A program made the position numbers and the translations under genes. Shown piece after piece: positions 33,225 through 38,740 of a stretch of 38,740 nt of DNA. The stretch covers positions 1 to 38,740 of the forward strand of contig CANCLK010000026.1 in the NCBI GenBank assembly GCA_947378785.1. Reading direction: 5' to 3'. How positions within the stretch are numbered: the first letter of the stretch is position 1; each line of letters begins with the position of its first letter. The notes under the pieces are model-generated. The model was not told where the DNA came from. It searched no databases and was given only the letters and a program-made list of their open reading frames with translations. This DNA is from Comamonadaceae bacterium (lineage in GTDB: Bacteria; Pseudomonadota; Gammaproteobacteria; Burkholderiales; Burkholderiaceae_C).

Positions 33225-33404
33225 TTACATCTGCACCATTTCGAAGTCTTCTTTACGTGCGCCGCACTCGGGGCAGGTCCAGTTCATGGGCACATCGGCC
33301 CACAGGGTGCCCGGCGCAATGCCGTGCTCAGGCGCGCCTTCCGCCTCGTCGTAGAGCCAGCCACAGATCAGGCACATCCAGGTCTTTGTTGCAGTAGTAG
33401 TCAC
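33225..33404 (-). CDS. Rubredoxin
   Basis: This 59-residue electron carrier has a single iron bound by four cysteines in CLIC and CPEC. The conserved core GWLYDEAEGAPEHGIAPGT and DVPMNWTCPECGARKEDFEM fits the proteobacterial rubredoxin length. The start is most likely the GTG at 33404 (MTTTATKTWMCL), without a clear ribosome site. An in-frame extension to 33725 runs antisense into the ThiD gene and is improbable. It is divergent from thiD across 99 bp and convergent with phr. Confidence 0.9.
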   Translation of the reverse strand: MTTTATKTWMCLICGWLYDEAEGAPEHGIAPGTLWADVPMNWTCPECGARKEDFEMVQM

Positions 33405-33503
33405 AGCGTTAACTTTGCTTTCGCGAATAGAATCGAAGAATTGTATCGGCGAGGCGGTGCCCTTTTGCCATTTCGGCAAAATCCTCAGCCAAAACCCCCG
33501 CAC

Positions 33504-34460
33504 ATGGCACAAGCTCACACCCCCCCCACAGACACCACCCCAGACCCGGACGCGCTTGACAGCAGTGACAGCGCACCAGCGTGCGTCATGAGCTTCAATG
33601 CGAGCGACCCGAGTGGCGCTGGCGGGCTGACTGCCGACATCATGGCCATTGCCTCGGCTGGCGGCCACGTGCTGGCCGTCGTCACGGGCGCCTATTCCCG
33701 CGACACAGCCGAAATCTTGGACCACTTTGCTTTCGACGAAGACGCTGTGTCTGAGCAGGCCAGAGCCGCCTTGGAAGACATGCCGGTGAGCGCCATCAAA
33801 GTCGGCTTTGTCGGCAGCCCCGAGAACGTCAGCGCCATCGCCGAGATTGCCTCCGACTACGCCGATGTGCCGCTGGTCGCGTACATGCCGAATTTGTCAT
33901 GGTGGGAGGAAGACCAGATTGACAGCTATCTCGACGCTTTTCGCGAACTCTTGCTGCCGCAAACCACCTTGCTCACAGGCAACCACAGCACCCTCTGGCG
34001 CTGGTTGCTACCCGACTGGTCGGGCGACAAAAGCCCCAGCGCGCGCGACATTGCCAAAGCTGCCGGTGAACTGGGCGTGCCCTACACCTTGGTCACCGGC
34101 ATTCCAGCCGCCGAGCAGTTCATTGAGAACGTGCTGGCCACGCCACAAAGCGTTTTGTACAGCGAGAAATTCGAACATTTCGATGCGATTTTTGCTGGCG
34201 CTGGCGACACCCTCAGCGCGGCTTTGTCGGCCCTGCTGGCTAACGGTCACGACTTGCAAAGCGCCACCACCGAAGCCCTGACCTACCTAGACCAGAGCCT
34301 GAACTCAGGCTTTCAACCCGGCATGGGGCATTTGATACCCGACCGCATGTTCTGGGCGCAAACCGATGACGCCGACGATACCAATGAACCGTCCACCCCC
34401 TCAGATCCGATGATCTCGACCCCCTCTTTTGACGTCCCCCCGAATGGCACAAAACACTGA
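33504..34460 (+). CDS. thiD: Hydroxymethylpyrimidine/phosphomethylpyrimidine kinase (ThiD-like)
   Basis: The protein has 318 residues. An N-terminal low-complexity stretch rich in Thr/Pro/Asp precedes the ribokinase-fold domain. [17 protein letters not shown] is the start of the HMP kinase signature, here at about residues 30-46. Later segments include [28 protein letters not shown] and [19 protein letters not shown], which holds the anion hole and catalytic Asp. It phosphorylates HMP and HMP-P in thiamine synthesis. Divergence from the consensus VLTIAGSDPSGGAG means another small substrate is possible. It overlaps hemL by 17 bp. Confidence 0.83.
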   Translation: MAQAHTPPTDTTPDPDALDSSDSAPACVMSFNASDPSGAGGLTADIMAIASAGGHVLAVVTGAYSRDTAEILDHFAFDEDAVSEQARAALEDMPVSAIKVGFVGSPENVSAIAEIASDYADVPLVAYMPNLSWWEEDQIDSYLDAFRELLLPQTTLLTGNHSTLWRWLLPDWSGDKSPSARDIAKAAGELGVPYTLVTGIPAAEQFIENVLATPQSVLYSEKFEHFDAIFAGAGDTLSAALSALLANGHDLQSATTEALTYLDQSLNSGFQPGMGHLIPDRMFWAQTDDADDTNEPSTPSDPMISTPSFDVPPNGTKH

Positions 34461-35769
34461 TTCCGCACCCCACACTTTGTCCCGCAACGACGCTTTTTTT
34501 GAGCGCGCCAAGGCGGTTATTCCTGGGGGCGTGAACTCCCCTGTGCGGGCCTTCAAAGCCGTTGGCGGCACGCCGCGCTTTGTGCAGCGCGCGCAAGGCG
34601 CTTATTTTTGGGATGCCGACGGCCAACGCTACATCGACTACATCGGCTCTTGGGGTCCGATGATCCTCGGCCACGGCCACCCAGCGGTGCTCGAAGCCGT
34701 GCAAAAAGCCGCACTCGATGGTTTCTCCTTTGGCGCGCCCACCGAGCGCGAAGTCGAGCTGGCGGAAGAAATCATCAAGCTGGTACCGTCGATCGACATG
34801 CTCCGCCTCGTCAGCTCCGGCACCGAAGCCGCTATGAGCACGCTGCGCTTGGCACGCGGTGCCACCGGCCGCAGCAAGTTCATCAAGTTCGAAGGCTGCT
34901 ACCACGGCCATGCGGATGCGCTGCTGGTCAAAGCCGGCTCGGGCTTGGCGACTTTCGGCAACCCGACCAGCGCCGGCGTCCCGCCTGAAGTCGTGCGCGA
35001 CACGCTGGTCTTGGAATACAACAATATCGCCCAGCTGGAAGAAGCTTTCAGCCTGCACGGCAAAGAACTCGCCTGCGTGATGATCGAACCGATCGCCGGC
35101 AACATGAACTTCGTGCGCGCCAGCGTGCCCTTCATGAAACGCTGCCGCGAGCTCTGTACCCAATACGGTGCGCTGCTGGTGTTTGACGAAGTCATGACCG
35201 GTTTTCGGGTGGCCTTGGGCGGCGCACAAAGTGTTTACGCCAAGCTCATTCCGGGCTTTGAACCCGACATGACGGTGATGGGCAAAGTCATTGGCGGCGG
35301 CATGCCGTTGGCGGCTTTCGGTGCCAAACGCGCGGTCATGGAACAACTCGCACCGCAAGGTCCGGTCTACCAAGCCGGCACGCTGTCGGGCAACCCGGTC
35401 GCCACCGCCTGTGGACTCGCTACCCTGCGTGAGCTGCAAAAGCCCGGTTTTTACGAAGCGCTAAGCGCTCGTACCCAAAGCTTGGTGACCGGCTTGACGC
35501 AAGCCGCAAAGCAAGCCGGTGTGCCGTTTTGCGGTGACAGCCAAGGCGGCATGTTCGGCTTCTTTTTGCTCGACCAACTGCCGCAAAACTACAGCACCGT
35601 GATGACCACCGACAGCCCGGCCTTCAACAAATTCTTTCACGCCATGCTGGACAGCGGCGTGTATTACGCACCGGCGCTGTATGAAGCTGGATTTGTGAGC
35701 GCAGCGCACACCGCTGAAGACATTGAAGCCACGGTGGCTGCTGCTGCCCGGTTTTTTTCGACGCGCTGA
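34444..35769 (+). CDS. hemL: Glutamate-1-semialdehyde 2,1-aminomutase
   Basis: This PLP enzyme converts glutamate-1-semialdehyde to 5-aminolevulinate in the C5 route to haem and other tetrapyrroles. Its 441 residues include [45 protein letters not shown] (Asp248) and the PLP lysine Lys281 in [14 protein letters not shown] 34444 is preferred over an upstream TTG at 34429, giving the normal N-terminus. It overlaps thiD by 17 bp. It is convergent with the TonB-receptor gene. Confidence 0.95.
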   Translation: MAQNTDSAPHTLSRNDAFFERAKAVIPGGVNSPVRAFKAVGGTPRFVQRAQGAYFWDADGQRYIDYIGSWGPMILGHGHPAVLEAVQKAALDGFSFGAPTEREVELAEEIIKLVPSIDMLRLVSSGTEAAMSTLRLARGATGRSKFIKFEGCYHGHADALLVKAGSGLATFGNPTSAGVPPEVVRDTLVLEYNNIAQLEEAFSLHGKELACVMIEPIAGNMNFVRASVPFMKRCRELCTQYGALLVFDEVMTGFRVALGGAQSVYAKLIPGFEPDMTVMGKVIGGGMPLAAFGAKRAVMEQLAPQGPVYQAGTLSGNPVATACGLATLRELQKPGFYEALSARTQSLVTGLTQAAKQAGVPFCGDSQGGMFGFFLLDQLPQNYSTVMTTDSPAFNKFFHAMLDSGVYYAPALYEAGFVSAAHTAEDIEATVAAAARFFSTR

Positions 35770-35808
35770 AAAACCGCCACACTCAACCCGTGGCTAACGT
35801 GGCTATTA

Positions 35809-37881
35809 TCAAAACCCCATCCGCGCACTGAGGCGTACAGTGCGGGGCTCCATCGGGTGCACATGACGGTCGGCTATCCCGCTGCCACAACGTCCACTGG
35901 TGGCTTCTCCCGCAGTACATGACGCGTAAAAATACTCGATGTCATTGCCAGTTTTGCCGGCTAAATTGAAGACGTCTACCCCCAGCGACAGGTGCTTGTT
36001 AACGGCATAGCGGGTACCCAGATTTAAAAGGGATGTGGCGCTTGAGCGCACCGAGTTGAGGCTATCCAAGGCGCGCGGCCCCATGTATCGCCAGCGCAAA
36101 GACGTTGTCCAGCGACCGTCCGTGTGGGTCACGCCTGAGGCCACGACTTGTTCAACCGCATTGGGTACAAAGTTGCCTTCGCCTATTGGCGGGTCGCCGG
36201 TAAAACTGGCGCGGGACAAAGCGCCATCCAACTCCAAGCGCCAGCGTGGATTCACGAGCCATCGCAAGCTCGCTTCTACACCTCGCCTGCTACTGGCCCG
36301 GCCAGCTTCAGTCGTGCCGGCGTCGCCGACATACACCAACTCTGAGTCGAGATGGAGTTTCCAGACCGTCGCGGTCAGGCTCAAGTTTTCATCCGGCTTA
36401 AAGCGCCAGCCGATCTCAGCACCGCTTCCCTTCACCAATACCGGGACTTTGTCTGCGGGCAAACCGGTTTGAGGGTCTAGCGTGATGGTCGCACCGCGCA
36501 CGTCGTTGCTGTGAAAGCCGACGCCGCCGTTCAGGTACAACTCGGCGCTGGGTGTCAAGGTGGAAGCCAAACCCGCTTTGGGGCTGACGAGCGTGCTTTG
36601 ACCAGCACCCGAGTTCGCAGCGCCATACATCAGTTCACGGCCCTGCACATCGTATTGGAGGGTATCGCCCCGAACGCCCAAGTAGCCCCGCCAGCGCTCA
36701 CTGAAATTCAGCAGTTGTTGGCCGTAGACAGAGAACAGATCTTGCGAGACAGCATCGTTGCGAACTGTGGACAAAATCTCTCGTGCCTGGGTTCTATACA
36801 GACCGACCTCGCCAATCCGGTCACCCCGCCACTGGGCCCCAAAACTGGCCATCCCGTCCAGGCCAAACAGTTGGTTGCCGATGCTGTGCGACGCCTGCGC
36901 ACCAAAGACATGACGGTGGTCAGATTGTTTAAATTGATCGCCATTGACCGGGTTGTCTAGCGCGTAGGTGAAGTTGGAAAACAGGTCAAAACGGTAGTCA
37001 ATCGCGTACGCACTAAATTGGGTTTTGGTATTGGGTCCGTTGTCGAACCACTTGCCCGACAGACTCAGGCGCTGCGTGTTGCCGCCATCGCTGGGGTCCA
37101 GTGTGCCGAAGCGCGAGAGTGAACCATCGTTGATCAAACGTTGCGGTATTTGGTCGGTCGAGTTCCATTGACTTTGATAAGCCATGCCGGTGATGCTGAA
37201 GCCGCGTGTGGGCGACCCCGAGGAGAACCGCACGAGGGCATTGAGTTTGCGTAAGTTTTCTGGTGAGTCCCAAGGCCCGTTGTTGCTGCCGACCTCGACG
37301 GCACCGAGCCATGTGTGGTCTTGCTCGGTTTTTGAACCTGCCATCAGAATGTGCCGATAGTTGTGAGCGCCCACAGTCACTTCGGCAAATGGCGCCTCCA
37401 GGCGGCTGACGTAGTCCACGGAAGCGCTGCCGGCCAATGAGAAGTCGCCAGACTCAGCAAAGTAAGGGCCTTTTTTGTAGCGAACGCCAGAGACCAGTTC
37501 AGGCATCAAAAAGTTCAGATCTGCGAAGCCTTGCCCATGACCATGGCTTGGCATGTTGACGGGCATGCCGTCCACAGTCATCGCGAAGTCAGTGCCGTGA
37601 TCAAGGTTGAAGCCGCGCAAAAAATACTGATTGGCCTTGCCGTCACCCGAATGCTGAGTGGCCACGACACCCGGAACAGCTTCGACGATGTCGCCCGGTC
37701 TTAACTTTGGGCGGGCCTGAAATGACACCAAGTCTGCAGCGCCTTCGCTGGCGCTGTCCGCAGTGCCGATGCTTGCATCACGCGGGCCAAAAACCTCGAC
37801 CGCTGGCAAGTGCTGATCTTGCGCTTTGCCTTCGTTGGCACAACAAGCCATCAGCAAAAAGCAGACATGTCGGGGGAGCAT
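35809..37881 (-). CDS. TonB-dependent outer-membrane receptor
   Basis: This is a 690-residue receptor from ATG 37881, which starts a signal peptide (MLPRHVCFLLMACC...KAQDQ); a start at 37986 would overlap the upstream gene. PAVEVFG just after cleavage is a plausible TonB box. The plug domain includes IVEAVPGVVATQH, FLRGFNLDHGTDFAMTVDG and MPSHGHGQGFADLNFLMPELV. A 22-strand-type barrel ends in the C-terminal aromatic RLSARMGF. It imports a ligand through the outer membrane with TonB energy. The partial PepSY protein upstream suggests a metal or siderophore; the HGTDF and SHGHG motifs do not settle which. A weak Fur-like sequence lies upstream. Confidence 0.9.
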   Translation of the reverse strand: MLPRHVCFLLMACCANEGKAQDQHLPAVEVFGPRDASIGTADSASEGAADLVSFQARPKLRPGDIVEAVPGVVATQHSGDGKANQYFLRGFNLDHGTDFAMTVDGMPVNMPSHGHGQGFADLNFLMPELVSGVRYKKGPYFAESGDFSLAGSASVDYVSRLEAPFAEVTVGAHNYRHILMAGSKTEQDHTWLGAVEVGSNNGPWDSPENLRKLNALVRFSSGSPTRGFSITGMAYQSQWNSTDQIPQRLINDGSLSRFGTLDPSDGGNTQRLSLSGKWFDNGPNTKTQFSAYAIDYRFDLFSNFTYALDNPVNGDQFKQSDHRHVFGAQASHSIGNQLFGLDGMASFGAQWRGDRIGEVGLYRTQAREILSTVRNDAVSQDLFSVYGQQLLNFSERWRGYLGVRGDTLQYDVQGRELMYGAANSGAGQSTLVSPKAGLASTLTPSAELYLNGGVGFHSNDVRGATITLDPQTGLPADKVPVLVKGSGAEIGWRFKPDENLSLTATVWKLHLDSELVYVGDAGTTEAGRASSRRGVEASLRWLVNPRWRLELDGALSRASFTGDPPIGEGNFVPNAVEQVVASGVTHTDGRWTTSLRWRYMGPRALDSLNSVRSSATSLLNLGTRYAVNKHLSLGVDVFNLAGKTGNDIEYFYASCTAGEATSGRCGSGIADRHVHPMEPRTVRLSARMGF

Positions 37882-37910
37882 TTGTAAACAGAAGAGTCCG
37901 CTAAAAAACC

Positions 37911-37923
37911 TGATTATCAATGA
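37911..37923. promoter_or_regulatory. Possible Fur half-site upstream of the TonB receptor
   Basis: The minus strand reads TCATTGATAATCA, containing one exact GATAAT hexamer, but the full Fur palindrome is poorly matched (about 11 of 19). It lies in the 64-bp gap between the PepSY and receptor genes. Treat as tentative. Confidence 0.3.
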
Positions 37924-37945
37924 GGTCTTAATGGCATTTGAAATT

Positions 37946-38740
37946 TCACACCGCCTTGCGTGCCCGCCAGCCCATCCAGATTTCAACCATCACCACCACC
38001 GCCGCAGACGCGGCCAACAGCGGCATGGCCACCAGCATCACCAAGCCGCCCAAGCCGGCCCATGGGCTGACACTGCGCCAAGCGCCGGGCAGTAGTTTTG
38101 GCAAACCCACCAGGCCCAAGGCGCGGCGCTGAAAGTACATCACCCAGCCGGTGACGATCGAGAACAGCACGCCCGCACCAAAGATGAAAAGCAAGGCTTG
38201 GTTCCACCAGCCAAACTCGCCCCTGTGGAACGGAATACCGATGCCTGTGGCTTTGCCGAAGAGCGTTTCCTGTTTCCACCCGCTGTCATACAAACTGGCG
38301 CCGCTGTAGCCATCAAGCAGCAAGTCAAAGCGCTTGGTCGGGTCACCACGGTCCAGCTGGTTGGCACGCCACACACCCGAAGGCCCTTCCGGCGGCATGA
38401 TTTGCATAGACACCAGCGGTGCCTGCTTACGAATAACTTGCGACGCTTGCTCCCAGTTCAAGGCGGCTTGGCCCTGCGTCACGGTTGATTTGAATTGCGC
38501 GGGAATGCGCGGTGAGGTTTGGCCAGTCAAGTCACGCGCCAACCGCACTTGGCCACCGGCGTACTGGCTCCAAGTCAGGCCGGTGGTCAATATCACGGCG
38601 CTCATGAGCCCCAGAGTGGCACCGATAAATGAATGCCATTGCTTCCAAGCCACGCGCCCTTTGGCACCGGCTTGCGGCAAGGCCGACTGCCCCGTGCTGG
38701 GCCACCATAAAAAGACGCCGGTCACCAGCATCACCATCAG
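37946..38740 (-). CDS. PepSY-associated transmembrane protein (PiuB-like), 3' part
   Basis: The gene enters from the right edge, so only the C-terminal 264 residues are seen; the true start lies outside. There are hydrophobic segments at TGVFLWWPS, FIGATLGLMSAVILTTGLTW, ALLFIFGAGVLFSIVTGWVMYF and GLVMLVAMPLLAASAAVVVMVEI. A periplasmic PepSY-type domain between them includes TQGQAALNWEQASQVIRKQ and LLDGYSGASLYD. WHSFIGATLG and FHRGEFGWWN supply conserved histidines. Proteins of this family are often encoded beside siderophore receptors and are implicated in iron release or reduction. The receptor gene follows 64 bp downstream. Confidence 0.87.
   Translation of the reverse strand: MMVMLVTGVFLWWPSTGQSALPQAGAKGRVAWKQWHSFIGATLGLMSAVILTTGLTWSQYAGGQVRLARDLTGQTSPRIPAQFKSTVTQGQAALNWEQASQVIRKQAPLVSMQIMPPEGPSGVWRANQLDRGDPTKRFDLLLDGYSGASLYDSGWKQETLFGKATGIGIPFHRGEFGWWNQALLFIFGAGVLFSIVTGWVMYFQRRALGLVGLPKLLPGAWRSVSPWAGLGGLVMLVAMPLLAASAAVVVMVEIWMGWRARKAV

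Noticed and set aside
33405..33725. N-terminal extension of the rubredoxin reading frame
   Set aside because: The extra 107 codons run antisense through the thiD start region and have unlikely composition; rubredoxins of this type have about 55-60 residues.
34240..35439. Long open frame of 399 codons on the minus strand opposite hemL
   Set aside because: It is fully antisense to hemL, which has its PLP lysine and all family motifs. The translation shows no recognisable fold.

Overview
The window looks like a chromosomal segment of a GC-rich betaproteobacterium, most likely Burkholderiales and plausibly Comamonadaceae. The clues are four tripartite-tricarboxylate (Bug/TctC) solute receptors, the yqgE-ruvX-pyrR-pyrB-pyrC'-plsC operon, and a rubredoxin gene divergent from thiD-hemL. 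This is inferred from gene content and order only. No rRNA, tRNA, CRISPR array, insertion sequence or phage gene was seen. Coding density is very high; the longest gap between genes is about 243 bp (19377-19619).

Positions 1-4212 hold a minus-strand polar-amino-acid-type ABC importer (two permeases, binding protein, ATPase). It overlaps the start of a PfkB-type sugar (acid) kinase that leaves the window. A divergently arranged but same-strand LacI-type regulator lies upstream. Near-identical 16-bp palindromes sit at the importer promoter and just upstream of the regulator gene. Positions 4327-10567 hold sugar-acid style modules: a VOC protein plus Bug receptor, two GntR-type regulators (HutC/UTRA and FadR/FCD types), and a Bug receptor with an enolase-superfamily dehydratase and a DapA-family lyase. 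Each promoter region carries a palindrome.

Positions 10549-19376 are one minus-strand seven-gene operon. In transcription order it encodes a Tat-exported amidohydrolase lipoprotein, a [2Fe-2S] subunit and Tat-exported molybdopterin subunit of an isoquinoline-oxidoreductase-type hydroxylase, a Bug receptor, an FMN alpha-hydroxy-acid oxidase, a second Bug receptor and a ThDP-dependent enzyme. Oxidase, ThDP decarboxylase and Mo-dependent aldehyde oxidation together resemble the logic of mandelate degradation. This operon is the best candidate in the window for an undescribed pathway.

Positions 19620-24230 hold an orphan NMT1/SsuA-like lipoprotein and a compact AT-richer cassette: glycogenin-like GT8 glycosyltransferase, MBOAT O-acyltransferase and AlgJ-like SGNH protein. 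Positions 24362-27134 hold a divergent Fbp-type iron ABC permease and ATPase around a Fur-box-like site, without a binding protein. Positions 27139-31655 are the tightly overlapping housekeeping operon, whose dihydroorotase-like protein has lost metal ligands. Positions 31729-35769 hold photolyase, rubredoxin, an HMP-kinase (ThiD-like) and hemL. Positions 35809-38740 hold a TonB-dependent receptor preceded by a partial PepSY membrane protein, probably a metal or siderophore uptake pair.
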